Assembly (NCBI RefSeq): GCF_001907675.1
Contig: NZ_MPNT01000010.1
Location: forward strand, 62,001 to 126,000
Source of the DNA: Mycobacterium paraffinicum
GTDB taxonomy: Bacteria > Actinomycetota > Actinomycetes > Mycobacteriales > Mycobacteriaceae
Reading direction: 5' to 3'
DNA: 64,000 nucleotides
The notes under the pieces were generated by a model. It was not told the origin of the DNA. It saw only the letters and a program-made list of their open reading frames with translations, and ran no database searches. The position numbers and the translations under genes are program-made. Positions 7,905 to 17,145 of the stretch are shown piece by piece (position 1 is the first letter of the stretch; each line of letters starts with the position of its first letter).

Positions 7905-8941
7905 CTGATCGCACTCTCGGCGAATTGGGCTATTACCTTCTGGCCGGTGCCGGCGGGGAAGGCCCGGCGACGCTGGTCGACGAGGCCCGCCGGGGCGAGG
8001 AACTGGGCTTCGGCACCGCGTTCATCTCCGAGCGCTGGAACGTCAAGGAGGCGTCGTCGCTGACGGGGGCGGCGTGCGCGGTGACCAGCCGGATGCAGAT
8101 TGCCACCGCGGCAACCAACCACAACACCCGCCACCCGCTGATCACCGGGTCGTGGGCCACCACCATGCACCGGCTCTCCGGCGGGCGCTTCACGCTGGGG
8201 ATCGGCCGGGGCATCGCGGCGATCTATGGGGCCTTCGGCATACCGGCGGTCACGACCGCGCAGATGGAGGACTGGGCCCAGGTCATGCGCCGCCTGTGGC
8301 ACGGCGAACTGATTTTCAACCATGACGGACCGATGGGCAAGTACCCGATCCTGTTCCTCGACCCGGACTTCAACGAGGACATCCGGTTGGCGCTGGTGGC
8401 CTTCGGCCCCAAGACCCTCGACCTCGGCGGCCGCGTGTTCGACGACGTCATTCTGCACACCTACTTCACCCCCGAGACGGTGCAGCGCTGCGTCAAGACC
8501 GTCAAGTCCGCGGCCGAGAAGGCCGGCCGCGACCCGGACAGCGTCCGGGTGTGGTCGTGCTTCGCCACGGTCGGTGACCACCTGCCCGAGGAGCTGCGGC
8601 TGAAGAAGACGGTCGCGCGCCTGGCCACCTATCTACAGGGCTACGGCGACCTGATGGTGCGGACGAACGACTGGGATCCGGCTGTGCTGCAACGATTCCG
8701 GGAAGATCGGGTGGTGACGTCGATCGCGGGTGGGATCGACCACAAGGCCACGCCCGAGCAGATCGAGCACATCGCGACGTTGATTCCGGACGAGTGGCTG
8801 GAGCCGTCGGCCACCGGGTCGGCCCGGCAATGCGCGGACCGCGTCCGCAAGGAATTCGATTACGGGGCGGACGCGGTGATCATGCACGGCGCCACGCCGG
8901 ATGAACTCGAGCCTGTGGTCACGGCGTACCGGGGCGCCTGA
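7901..8941 (+). CDS. LLM-class F420-dependent oxidoreductase
   Basis: 346 residues from TTG 7901, which overlaps the stop of the preceding gene (TTGA) and follows AAGGAG by 7 nt. The luciferase-like TIM-barrel features are clear: GFGTAFISERW, the central GGRFTLGIGRG strand-turn, and a C-terminal helix ending in a DAVIMHG strand. Such proteins reduce or oxidise small molecules with cofactor F420, abundant in mycobacteria. It closes the plus-strand unit hydrolase, SnoaL-like, LLM. Specific substrate unknown. Confidence 0.9.
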   Translation: MTDRTLGELGYYLLAGAGGEGPATLVDEARRGEELGFGTAFISERWNVKEASSLTGAACAVTSRMQIATAATNHNTRHPLITGSWATTMHRLSGGRFTLGIGRGIAAIYGAFGIPAVTTAQMEDWAQVMRRLWHGELIFNHDGPMGKYPILFLDPDFNEDIRLALVAFGPKTLDLGGRVFDDVILHTYFTPETVQRCVKTVKSAAEKAGRDPDSVRVWSCFATVGDHLPEELRLKKTVARLATYLQGYGDLMVRTNDWDPAVLQRFREDRVVTSIAGGIDHKATPEQIEHIATLIPDEWLEPSATGSARQCADRVRKEFDYGADAVIMHGATPDELEPVVTAYRGA

Positions 8942-8944
8942 ACT

Positions 8945-9001
8945 CGAGAGTGCAGCCAGCGACGCATTTGCCGAAAGCGGCCGTCGGCAGTTGCACTTTC
9001 G
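8945..9001. terminator. candidate bidirectional hairpin between convergent genes
   Basis: CGAGAGTGCA (8945-8954) pairs 9/10 with TGCACTTTCG (8992-9001) across a 37-nt loop that itself contains GGC/GCC-rich stretches. It fills the 69-bp gap between two convergent stop codons, as expected for a shared terminator. There is no U-tract, so it is not a classical intrinsic terminator. Confidence 0.35.
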
Positions 9002-9010
9002 CGAAGTACC

Positions 9011-10507
9011 TCAAGGCAGAATGACGGTCCGGCTGACCGGCTCGGCGGCGGCCTGCCGGCTGGACAGCCCGCGAAGCAGTGCACCGAGTAAGGCATCGCG
9101 GGTCTCGCGAGGATCGATGAGTTCGTCGAATCCCAGATGCTCGGCCGAGCGATAGGACGCTTGCAACTCGGCGTCACGCAGCTTCGCCGTGATGTCCTCA
9201 CCGGCGTGCGTAGCACGGCCCAGCGCTGCCGCGCTCATCGCGCCCATGGTCGCACCCGGGTAAGCGAACGTCGCGCTCTGGTGGTCGAAACCCAACAGCG
9301 ACATGACCATGGAGCCGAATCCGTACGCCTTGCGCAGCGTGATGTGTAACTTGATCGTGCTTGCCGCCGTCTGCGCGGCGAACATCCGCGCACCGGCGCG
9401 CAGCACGCCGCTGCGCTCGGACCGACTACCGGGCAGCATGCCGGGGTTGTCGGCAAGAAACACGATGGGCAGGTGGAACGAGTCGGCCACCATGATGAAG
9501 TGCGCCGCCTTGTCCGCCGCGTCAGCGTCGATGGAGCCCGCCAGCACATTGGGCTGATTGGCGACGACCGCGACCGGGTGGCCACCGAGATGGGCCAACG
9601 CGCAGATGATCGCCTTGCCGTACCGCGGCTGCACCTCGAACCAGTCGGGCCGGTCGAAGACCACGTCGAGCACGGCGCGCATGTCGTAGACGCGGCGGTT
9701 GTCGCGGGAGACGATGTCGAGCAGTTCGGGCGTCGCGCGCGGCTCGCTGTCCTCGTCCGGCGGCAGCTGCGCGGGGTACGACCACGCGCTCGGCGGGAAA
9801 TACGCCAGGTACCGCCGAATGTCGGCGATCACGGCTTCGTCGTCTGCGGCGACGTTGTGGATGACCCCGCTCGGCACGGCGGTGCCGGGCCCGCCGAGGT
9901 CTTCCTTCGAGATCTCTTCTCCGGTGGACTCTTTGACGACCGGCGGTCCGGCGGTGAAGATCGCGCCCTGCTGGCTCATGATCCGGAAGTCACAGACTGG
10001 GGCGACGAGGGCGCCGTGTCCGGCCGAGGGGCCGAGCACGGCGGCGACGGTCGGTACCCGGCCCGAGCACTGCGCCTGGGCGAGCAGGTCGGTTGGGGCG
10101 CGGCCGTAATGTCCACCGCCAGGGCGAAAGCCGGCGCCTTCGAGCAGCATCACCAGGGGAACCTTGTCGCGTAGCGCGAGTTCGGCGATGCGGTAGCGCT
10201 TGGAGTTGCCGCCGGGTCCGATGCTGCCGGCCATGGTGGTGAAGTCCTCCGAGCCCAGCATCACCGGCGAACCGTTGATCAGTCCGGAGCCGACGACCAG
10301 CCCGTCGGCCGCGATGTCGCCGCCGACCAGCGTGCCGATTTCGCGGAAGGTCCCCGGGTCGAGGAGGTGCTCGATGCGCGCCCTGGCGTCGAGCTTGCCC
10401 TTGCCGCGGTGCTTGTCGAGCCGCTCGGGACCACCCATACCCCACGCGCGCCGCCGGCGACGATCGAGGTCCTCGAGCGTCTCCTGCCAATCCGGGGGTT
10501 TTGTCAT
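9011..10507 (-). CDS. acyl-CoA carboxylase beta subunit (carboxyltransferase, AccD-like)
   Basis: 498 residues from ATG 10507. The crotonase-like carboxyltransferase core is clear: GSEDFTTMAGSIGPGG, LLEGAGFRPGGGHYG, GPSAGHGALVAP, and the C-terminal GFGSMVMSLLGFDH block. Enzymes of this family carboxylate acyl-CoAs using biotin carried by an alpha subunit. No biotin carboxylase/BCCP gene is adjacent, so a housekeeping AccA would have to serve. It is transcribed divergently from the LLM gene at 10593, with an operator-like site between them. Confidence 0.92.
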   Translation of the reverse strand: MTKPPDWQETLEDLDRRRRRAWGMGGPERLDKHRGKGKLDARARIEHLLDPGTFREIGTLVGGDIAADGLVVGSGLINGSPVMLGSEDFTTMAGSIGPGGNSKRYRIAELALRDKVPLVMLLEGAGFRPGGGHYGRAPTDLLAQAQCSGRVPTVAAVLGPSAGHGALVAPVCDFRIMSQQGAIFTAGPPVVKESTGEEISKEDLGGPGTAVPSGVIHNVAADDEAVIADIRRYLAYFPPSAWSYPAQLPPDEDSEPRATPELLDIVSRDNRRVYDMRAVLDVVFDRPDWFEVQPRYGKAIICALAHLGGHPVAVVANQPNVLAGSIDADAADKAAHFIMVADSFHLPIVFLADNPGMLPGSRSERSGVLRAGARMFAAQTAASTIKLHITLRKAYGFGSMVMSLLGFDHQSATFAYPGATMGAMSAAALGRATHAGEDITAKLRDAELQASYRSAEHLGFDELIDPRETRDALLGALLRGLSSRQAAAEPVSRTVILP

Positions 10508-10562
10508 GCCTATGTCCTACCTCACGGGAGATCCGTCGCGCGCCCTGACCAGCAGGGTCACA

Positions 10563-10581
10563 TACTGGATTGCTTACTGTA
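10563..10581. promoter_or_regulatory. third TACTGTAA-class operator-like site
   Basis: This 19-nt site matches the core of the palindrome at 2256-2274 in 15 of 19 positions and sits in the 85-bp divergent promoter between the carboxyltransferase (start 10507) and the LLM oxidoreductase (start 10593). Its own symmetry is imperfect. Spacing and location argue for the same regulator as the 2254 and 6250 sites. Confidence 0.5.
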
Positions 10582-10592
10582 AAGTTACCCGC

Positions 10593-11615
10593 ATGGCCGA
10601 CGCCGCCCGACTCAAGGTCGACGGGGGCATCCCCAATCAACTCGACCGGGTGACCGATGCGGCGGTCACCCTGGAGCGCGACGGGTACGACGGCGGCTGG
10701 ACCGCGGAGACCAATCACGACCCGTTCCTGCCGCTGCTGCTGGCCGCCGAACACACGTCGCGGCTCGAGCTCGGCACCAACATCGCCGTGGCGTTCGCCC
10801 GCAACCCGATGATCGTCGCCAACATCGGTTGGGACCTACAGGCGTACTCGAGGGGCCGGTTTATCCTGGGGCTGGGCACTCAGATTCGGCCGCACATCGA
10901 AAAACGGTTCAGCATGCCGTGGAGCCATCCCGCGCGCCGGATGCGCGAGTTCGTCGCCGCCCTGCACGCGATCTGGGACGCTTGGCGGGACGGCGGGAAG
11001 CTGTGTTTCGAGGGCGATTTCTACACGCACAAGATCATGACGCCGATGTTCACCCCCGAGCCGCAGCCCTATCCGATGCCGAAGGTCTTCATCGCCGCGG
11101 TGGGCGAAGCGATGACCGAGATGTGCGGCGAGGTCGCCGATGGCCACCTGGGGCATCCGATGGTGTCCAAGCGCTACATCACCGACGTCACCACGCCCGC
11201 GCTGCTGCGGGGCCTGCAGCGGGCCGGCCGCCGGCGCGGCGACATCGAGTTGTCGGCCGAGGTCCTGGTGGCGACCGGTCAGACTGACGCCGAGCTGCGG
11301 ACCGCAACGGCCGCGGTGCGCAAGCAGATCGCCTTTTACGGATCGACGCCGGCCTACCGCAGGGTTCTTGAGTTGCACGGCTGGGGCGGCCTGCATGACG
11401 AGCTGAACCGGCTGTCCAAGCAGGGGGAGTGGGACGCGATGGCCGGCCTCGTCGACGACGAGATGCTGGCGACCCTCGCCGTCGTCGGGCCGGTCGACGA
11501 GGTCGGCACCGCCCTGCGGCTTCGCTGCGAGGGTGTCGTGGACCGAGTCCTGCCGATCTTCATGACCGCTTCGCAATCCTGTATCACCGCCGCGACGAAG
11601 GAGTTTCGCCAGTGA
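10593..11615 (+). CDS. LLM-class F420-dependent oxidoreductase
   Basis: 340 residues from ATG 10593. It shows the luciferase-like monooxygenase fold: LELGTNIAVAFARNPM, the GRFILGLGTQ motif and the later KVFIAAVGEAM strand. It differs from the LLM gene at 7901 and is closer to the long-chain subgroup that begins with a KVDGGIP-type strand. Its stop overlaps the GTG of the P450 gene (GTGA), so the two are translationally coupled and probably act in one oxidation sequence. Confidence 0.9.
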   Translation: MADAARLKVDGGIPNQLDRVTDAAVTLERDGYDGGWTAETNHDPFLPLLLAAEHTSRLELGTNIAVAFARNPMIVANIGWDLQAYSRGRFILGLGTQIRPHIEKRFSMPWSHPARRMREFVAALHAIWDAWRDGGKLCFEGDFYTHKIMTPMFTPEPQPYPMPKVFIAAVGEAMTEMCGEVADGHLGHPMVSKRYITDVTTPALLRGLQRAGRRRGDIELSAEVLVATGQTDAELRTATAAVRKQIAFYGSTPAYRRVLELHGWGGLHDELNRLSKQGEWDAMAGLVDDEMLATLAVVGPVDEVGTALRLRCEGVVDRVLPIFMTASQSCITAATKEFRQ

Positions 11616-12847
11616 GCACCACGACGATGGACGATGCCGGGAAGTTGTTGGCCGATCCACTGGCCTATACCGACGAGCGGCGGCTGCACGCGGCGCTGAC
11701 CCACCTGCGCGCCAACGCACCGGTGTCGTGGGTCGAGGTGCCCGACTACCGGCCCTTCTGGGCGATCACCAAGCATGCCGACATCATGGACATCGAGCGC
11801 GAGAACATGTTGTTCACCAACTGGCCCCGCCCGGTCCTGACGACCGCCGAGGGCGACGAGATGCAGGCGGCCGCGGGCGTGCGAACGCTGATCCACCTCG
11901 ACGATCCGCAGCATCGGGTGGTGCGCGCGATCGGCTCCGACTGGTTTCGGCCAAAGGCGATGCGGGCGTTGAAGCTTCGTGTCGATGAGCTCGCGAAGAT
12001 CTATGTCGACAAGATGACGGCCGCGGGTCCCGAGTGCGACTTCGCCCAGGAGGTGGCCGTCAATTACCCGCTGTTCGTAATCATGTCGCTGCTGGGCTTG
12101 CCGGAGGCCGACTTCCCCCGGATGCTCAAGTTGACCCAGGAATTGTTCGGCAGCGACGACTCGGAGTTCAAGCGCGGCAGCTCCAACGAGGATCAGCTGC
12201 CGGCGTTGTTCGATATGTTTCAGTACTTCAACGGGGTGACCGAGTCGCGCCGCGAACACCCGACCGAGGATCTCGCCTCCGCGATCGCCAACGCCCGGGT
12301 CGACGGGGAACCGCTGTCGGACATCGACACGGTGTCGTACTACCTCATCGTGGCCACCGCCGGGCACGACACCACCAGCGCGACCATTTCCGGTGGGCTG
12401 CAGGCGCTCATCGAGAATCCCGACGAGCTCGCGCGGCTGCGCAATAACCTCGAGTTGATGCCACTGGCCACCGAGGAGATGATCCGCTGGGTGACCCCGG
12501 TCAAGGAATTCATGCGGACCGCCACCGCGGACACTACCGTGCGCGGAGTGCCCATCGCGGCGGGCGACTCGGTGCTGCTGTCCTACGTCTCGGCCAATCG
12601 CGACGAGGACGTGTTCACCGACCCGTTCCGATTCGATGTCGGGCGCGACCCCAACAAGCACCTGGCCTTCGGGTACGGGGTGCACTTCTGCATGGGCGCC
12701 GCCCTGGCCCGCATGGAGGTCAACAGCTTCTTCACCGAGCTACTGCCCAGGCTCAAATCCATTGAGCTGACCGGTGATCCGGAGCTGATCGCCACCACCT
12801 TCGTGGGCGGCCTCAAGCACCTGCCGGTGCGCTACTCGCTGACCTGA
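11612..12847 (+). CDS. cytochrome P450
   Basis: 411 residues from GTG 11612, with AAGGAG upstream and a 4-bp overlap with the LLM stop. Motifs: I-helix AGHDTT (about residue 248), K-helix EEMIR, and haem loop FGYGVHFCMG near residue 351. It belongs to the soluble bacterial class I P450s and needs a ferredoxin and reductase; the nearest ferredoxin in the window is at 50459. It is not closely similar to the P450 pair at 1002 and 22127. Substrate unknown. Confidence 0.95.
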   Translation: MSTTTMDDAGKLLADPLAYTDERRLHAALTHLRANAPVSWVEVPDYRPFWAITKHADIMDIERENMLFTNWPRPVLTTAEGDEMQAAAGVRTLIHLDDPQHRVVRAIGSDWFRPKAMRALKLRVDELAKIYVDKMTAAGPECDFAQEVAVNYPLFVIMSLLGLPEADFPRMLKLTQELFGSDDSEFKRGSSNEDQLPALFDMFQYFNGVTESRREHPTEDLASAIANARVDGEPLSDIDTVSYYLIVATAGHDTTSATISGGLQALIENPDELARLRNNLELMPLATEEMIRWVTPVKEFMRTATADTTVRGVPIAAGDSVLLSYVSANRDEDVFTDPFRFDVGRDPNKHLAFGYGVHFCMGAALARMEVNSFFTELLPRLKSIELTGDPELIATTFVGGLKHLPVRYSLT

Positions 12848-12970
12848 GTGGGGTTCTAGCCCGGTACTCCCGTGAGGTCCGCTGCGGCGGCCACCCGCGC
12901 TGAATGGCCCTCGCGTTGTTGAGCGGCCCGCTTACCGCGTGATCGCTACACTCCCCGGGGAGGTCTCGCA

Positions 12971-13795
12971 ATGACGCGCAGGACGATTGTCATCACGGGT
13001 GCCAGCGACGGCATCGGCGCGGCCGCGGCTCGTCGCCTCAGCCGCACCGGCGACCAGATCGTCGTGGTGGGCCGCTCCGAAACCAAGACCGCCGCGGTGG
13101 CCGCCGAATTGGACGCGGACTACTTCGTCGCCGATTACGCCGACCTGTCCCAGGTGCGGGCGCTGGCCGACAAGATGCGTTCGCAATACCCGCGCATCGA
13201 CGTTTTGCTCAACAATGCCGGCGGGATGGCCAGCAAGATCGAGCTGACGCCCGACGGCTACGAACGCACCTATCAGGTCAACTACCTGGCGCCGTTCCTG
13301 TTGACCGCCCAATTGCTGGATGTCCTGCTGAAGTCCCGCGCCACGATCGTCAACACGACCAGCTCGTCGCACAAGCTGATCTTCCGTGCGACTGTCGATG
13401 ACCTGGAGAACACCGCCAACCGCCGGCCTGCCACAGCCTATGCGCTCTCCAAGCTCGCAATCATGTTGTTCACCAAGGAATTACACCGGCGCCACCATGC
13501 CGACGGCCTTTCCGTCGCGACCGTGCATCCCGGCAACGTCAACTCCAACATCGGCATTGCCTCGGGTTCGCGATTTCTCGTGTTCATGCAGCGGTACACC
13601 CCCGCGGTGCTATTCATCTCGAGCCCGGACCAGGGCGCCGACCAGTTGGTGCGGCTGGCGTCGAGCACGCCCGTTTCGGAGTGGACGCCCGGCGCGTACT
13701 ACGCCAAGCGCAAGATCGCCAAAACCAGTCGCCTGGCGGACGACCCCCGATTGGCCGCCGAGCTGTGGGAGCGCACCGCGGCCAGGCTCGGCTGA
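12971..13795 (+). CDS. short-chain dehydrogenase/reductase (SDR)
   Basis: 274 residues from ATG 12971, preceded by GGGGAGG. The cofactor loop GASDGIG (residues 10-16), the NNAG motif, the catalytic serine region NTTSSSHK and the YALSK Tyr-Lys pair are all present. The layout is that of retinol-dehydrogenase-like SDRs acting on lipophilic alcohols or ketones with NAD(P). It stands alone between the P450 gene and a TetR regulator whose tandem operator lies immediately downstream. Confidence 0.92.
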   Translation: MTRRTIVITGASDGIGAAAARRLSRTGDQIVVVGRSETKTAAVAAELDADYFVADYADLSQVRALADKMRSQYPRIDVLLNNAGGMASKIELTPDGYERTYQVNYLAPFLLTAQLLDVLLKSRATIVNTTSSSHKLIFRATVDDLENTANRRPATAYALSKLAIMLFTKELHRRHHADGLSVATVHPGNVNSNIGIASGSRFLVFMQRYTPAVLFISSPDQGADQLVRLASSTPVSEWTPGAYYAKRKIAKTSRLADDPRLAAELWERTAARLG

Positions 13796-13818
13796 CGACC
13801 CCCGCCCGGGCGACTTTC

Positions 13819-13854
13819 GATACTCATTAGTATCTAACCGATACTGAGGAGTAT
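13819..13854. promoter_or_regulatory. two tandem palindromes at the TetR gene start
   Basis: GATACT-CATT-AGTATC (13819-13834) and ATACT-GAGG-AGTAT (13841-13854) share the plan ATACT-N4-AGTAT with centres 21 bp apart, two helical turns, so two dimers could bind the same face. The second site covers the Shine-Dalgarno AGGAG, which fits autorepression by the adjacent TetR protein. Confidence 0.65.
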
Positions 13855-13864
13855 GCTGCTGCAC

Positions 13865-14479
13865 ATGTCGCCAGTCAAACCGCCTCGCACCCGCCCCACC
13901 AGGGGCGAGGTCCGCGACCGGATCCTGGATGCGGCGACGAAGGTGTTCGCGGCCGAGGGTTTCGCCGGCGCCACCATCGACGCGATCGGTCAGGCCGCGG
14001 GCTTCACCAAGGGCGCGGTCTATTCCAACTTCGAGTCGAAGGACGAGCTGTTCCTGGCCCTGCTCGACCGCGAGTTCGAGCTACGCAGCGAGCAGATCGC
14101 GATAGCGCTGGACCGCAGCGACGGCGACACCGCCGCGGCCGCGCGCGAGGTGAGCCGGTCGGTGCTCGACTCGGTCCGCGATCATTCCGACTACTACGTG
14201 CTGCTTGTCGAATACTGGCTGCGCGCCCAGCGCGATCCGCAGCTTCGGGAACGCCTGATCGAGCGCCGTCGCGCCGCGGCCGACCAGGCGCTGCACATCG
14301 TCGAATCGACCGACACCGTGCCGGGCGACCGACGGCTGACCGACATCGCCCAGCTTGTCGTCACCCTCAACCTCGGCGTCGCGATGGAAGAGGTGCTGCG
14401 TCCGGGAACCATCAACCCCGATCTGCTCGCACGGCTGATCACCACACTGCTGGAATCGATTCCCGTCTCGGGCGATTAG
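13865..14479 (+). CDS. TetR/AcrR-family transcriptional regulator
   Basis: 204 residues from ATG 13865; ATG 13853 is in frame but only 1 nt from the AGGAG. The N-terminal helix-turn-helix (GATIDAIGQAAGFTKGAVYSN, split around residues 40-60) and a helical ligand-binding C-terminus are typical of TetR repressors. It heads a plus-strand unit with the degenerate ABC ATPase 13 bp downstream and the YhgE/Pip-like membrane protein, so it probably controls that exporter-like pair and itself. Confidence 0.9.
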   Translation: MSPVKPPRTRPTRGEVRDRILDAATKVFAAEGFAGATIDAIGQAAGFTKGAVYSNFESKDELFLALLDREFELRSEQIAIALDRSDGDTAAAAREVSRSVLDSVRDHSDYYVLLVEYWLRAQRDPQLRERLIERRRAAADQALHIVESTDTVPGDRRLTDIAQLVVTLNLGVAMEEVLRPGTINPDLLARLITTLLESIPVSGD

Positions 14480-14492
14480 GGAAAGCCACACC

Positions 14493-15170
14493 ATGGATGC
14501 CAACGACGAACCGGACGACATCGCACCGGTGATCACCGCCGCCGGATTGGGGGTCGACGGTGAGCACGGGCCGCTGTTCTCGGGGGTCGACCTCGCCCTG
14601 ACGCCGGGGTTTCACGCCATTCAGATGCCCGGGGGTCCGGGTCAGACAACGCTGTTGTTGACGCTGGCGGGACGATTCAAGGCCAGCCACGGCTCGCTGA
14701 GCGTGCTCGGAGAAACGACGCCGCGCGCGATCCGCCGCCTGTGCGCGATCGCGGCCTTCGACGACATCGATGAACTCGAAGAGTCGGTGACCGTGGCGAC
14801 CGTACTCGCCGAGCAACGCCGGTGGCTGGCGCCGTGGTATTCGCTGGTGCCGCCGCAAGCGGGTCAGGCCGAGCTGACGGAGGTCTTCGGCGACATACCC
14901 CCGCCGTCCTCGGACACCTACATCGTCGAATTGTCCGACCTGGAACTGTTCTTGCTACGCATCACGCTCGCGCTGCTGTCGAATCGTCCGATTCTGGTGG
15001 TCGGCGACCTCGAGCAGGTTCGCGACAATTCCCGGCGCGCGACCGCCGTGGAGCGGCTGGGTGTGATCGCGAGAGAGCGCACCGTCGTCGTCGGAGTCAC
15101 CAACCCGCTCGGCACCGACGCACCCGAGCACGAGCTTCACGATCGCCGCGTCCTGACCGGAGGAGATTGA
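14493..15170 (+). CDS. ABC-type ATPase-like protein with degenerate Walker A
   Basis: 225 residues. The fold layout follows an ABC ATPase: a GLGV..FSGVDLALTPGF start, a P-loop position GGPGQTT (residues 47-53), a signature-like LSDLELFLLR and a Walker-B-like strand ILVVGD followed by Leu instead of Glu. The P-loop lysine is Gln51 and the catalytic glutamate is missing, so ATP hydrolysis is doubtful. It lies 2 bp upstream of the ABC-2/YhgE membrane gene and presumably partners it structurally or as a regulator. Confidence 0.75.
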   Translation: MDANDEPDDIAPVITAAGLGVDGEHGPLFSGVDLALTPGFHAIQMPGGPGQTTLLLTLAGRFKASHGSLSVLGETTPRAIRRLCAIAAFDDIDELEESVTVATVLAEQRRWLAPWYSLVPPQAGQAELTEVFGDIPPPSSDTYIVELSDLELFLLRITLALLSNRPILVVGDLEQVRDNSRRATAVERLGVIARERTVVVGVTNPLGTDAPEHELHDRRVLTGGD

Positions 15171-15172
15171 CG

Positions 15173-17077
15173 ATGTTGGCTGGACTCGGATTCGGCTCGG
15201 AGATCAAGCGTTTCGGTCGCAGCCGTTTGACGCGCGTGGCGATCGTCGTGCTGATGTTGCTGCCGCTGGTGTACGGGGCGCTGTACCTGTGGGCGTTCTG
15301 GGATCCCTTCGGCCACACCAACAAAATGCCGGTGGCGCTGGTCAATTCCGACCGCGGCGCCGTCGTCTCCGGCGAGCAGTTCAACGCCGGCGATGAGATT
15401 GCCAAGAGCCTCACCGCGGACGGCGGGTTGGACTGGCACGTCGTGGACTTGGCCGATGCGCGCAATGGAGTCGACCACGGCAAGTACTACTTCATGGTCG
15501 AGTTGCCCCCGGACTTCAGCGCGGCGATCGCGTCGCCGGTGACGGGGCAGCCCAAGAAGGCCAACCTGATCGCCGTCTACAACGACGCCAACAACTACAT
15601 CTCCACCAGCATCGGCCGTACCGCCATCAATGAGGTGCTCAACGCGGTGTCCAGCCGGATCTCCGGCCAGGCCGTCAATCACATGCTGTCGGTGGTGGTT
15701 TCGTCGGGCGCGGGCATCAAGCAGGCCGCCGAGGGCGCCGTTCGACTCGACGACGGCGCCGGACAGCTGGCCGGCGGCCTCGACACGGCCCGGTCCGGCT
15801 CGGCGCGCCTTGCCGCCGGGGCCCAGCAATTGTCCGACGGAATCAACCAGGCCACCGACCCGCTGCTGGCGGTAACCCGGGCGCTGTCACAGATCGGCGG
15901 CAGCACGCAGCAATTGCAGCAGGGCGCGGCCGCGCTGCAGCAGGCCAACGACCAGATCGGCGCCATCGCCACGGCGCAGGACGGCGCGGCGGATGCGCTG
16001 TCGCCGGTGATCGATCAGCTCACCGCGCGCCAGGATCCACTCGCGAACAACCTGCGCGGCATCCAGGATCAGCTGCGGGGCCATGAGTTCACGCCACAGA
16101 TCCGCCAGCACCTCACCGACGCGCAAAACGCCGCGATCGCGATGACCTCCGCCCTGCGCACGCCCGGCAGCCCGCTGGGTTCGGCCCTCGACCAGGTCGG
16201 CAACAAAGGGCAGGAGCTGACGAACAAGCTCACTCAGCTCCGTGACGGGGCCCAGCAGGTTGCCACCGGCAACGCCGAGTTGGCAAGCGGCATAGTCAAG
16301 CTCGACGACGGGGCCCACCAACTCAAGGCGGGGTCGGCCGAGCTGGCCAGCAGGCTCGGGCAGGGGGCCAACCAGCTGCCCAACTGGACGACTCAGCAAA
16401 AGGACGCGGTCGCCGACACCATCGGCGGGCCGGTGCAGCTGGAAGCCTCGCACGAGAACGCCGCCCCCAACTTCGGCACCGGCATGGCCCCGTTCTTCCT
16501 GACGCTGGCGCTGTTCTTCGGCGCATTGGTGCTGTGGATGGTGCTGCGGCCCTTGCAGAGTCGTGCGATCGCCGCGGAGGTGCTCGAAATCCGGGTGGTG
16601 CTCGCCAGCTACCTGCCTGCGGCCACGATCGCGCTGTTCCAGGCGATCATTCTCTACTGCGTGGTCCGGTTCGCCCTCGGCGTGCACGCGGTGCATCCGG
16701 TCTCGATGCTGGGGTTCATGATCCTCATCTCAGCGACCTTCGTGGCCGCCACGCAAGCGATCAACGCGCTTGTCGGCCCGGCGGTCGGGCGCGTGCTGAT
16801 CATGGCCCTGCTGATGCTGCAGCTGGTCAGCGCTGGCGGCCTGTACCCCGTGGAGACCACGTCGCGTCCGTTCCAGGTCCTGCACCGCTTCGACCCGATG
16901 ACCTACGGCGTCAACGGACTGCGCCAGCTCATCCTCGGCGGCATCGACGGGCGGCTCTGGCAAGCGATCACGGTGCTGGTCGCGATAACGGCTGTCGCGC
17001 TGGCAATCTCATCGCTGTCCGCACGACGAGATCGCGTGTGGAACCTCAGCAGGTTGATCCCCGCGATCAAGATGTAG
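15173..17077 (+). CDS. YhgE/Pip-type ABC-2 membrane protein
   Basis: 634 residues from ATG 15173 with GGAGGAG upstream. There is one N-terminal membrane span (about residues 20-42), a long extracytoplasmic region of about 390 residues rich in repeated heptad-like blocks (G-A-x-Q-L-x-x-G, DDGA-QL), and five or so C-terminal spans from about residue 438. This plan matches YhgE/Pip proteins, related to MmpL-independent ABC-2 exporters and phage-infection proteins. It is co-transcribed with a TetR regulator and a degenerate ATPase; a role in export of a hydrophobic compound is inferred. Confidence 0.87.
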   Translation: MLAGLGFGSEIKRFGRSRLTRVAIVVLMLLPLVYGALYLWAFWDPFGHTNKMPVALVNSDRGAVVSGEQFNAGDEIAKSLTADGGLDWHVVDLADARNGVDHGKYYFMVELPPDFSAAIASPVTGQPKKANLIAVYNDANNYISTSIGRTAINEVLNAVSSRISGQAVNHMLSVVVSSGAGIKQAAEGAVRLDDGAGQLAGGLDTARSGSARLAAGAQQLSDGINQATDPLLAVTRALSQIGGSTQQLQQGAAALQQANDQIGAIATAQDGAADALSPVIDQLTARQDPLANNLRGIQDQLRGHEFTPQIRQHLTDAQNAAIAMTSALRTPGSPLGSALDQVGNKGQELTNKLTQLRDGAQQVATGNAELASGIVKLDDGAHQLKAGSAELASRLGQGANQLPNWTTQQKDAVADTIGGPVQLEASHENAAPNFGTGMAPFFLTLALFFGALVLWMVLRPLQSRAIAAEVLEIRVVLASYLPAATIALFQAIILYCVVRFALGVHAVHPVSMLGFMILISATFVAATQAINALVGPAVGRVLIMALLMLQLVSAGGLYPVETTSRPFQVLHRFDPMTYGVNGLRQLILGGIDGRLWQAITVLVAITAVALAISSLSARRDRVWNLSRLIPAIKM

Positions 17078-17145
17078 GCAAACGTTCCGCGTCAACAATC
17101 GACGTTGCATGATGGTGGGCAAGCTCTGCAATCGAGAGGAAGCCC

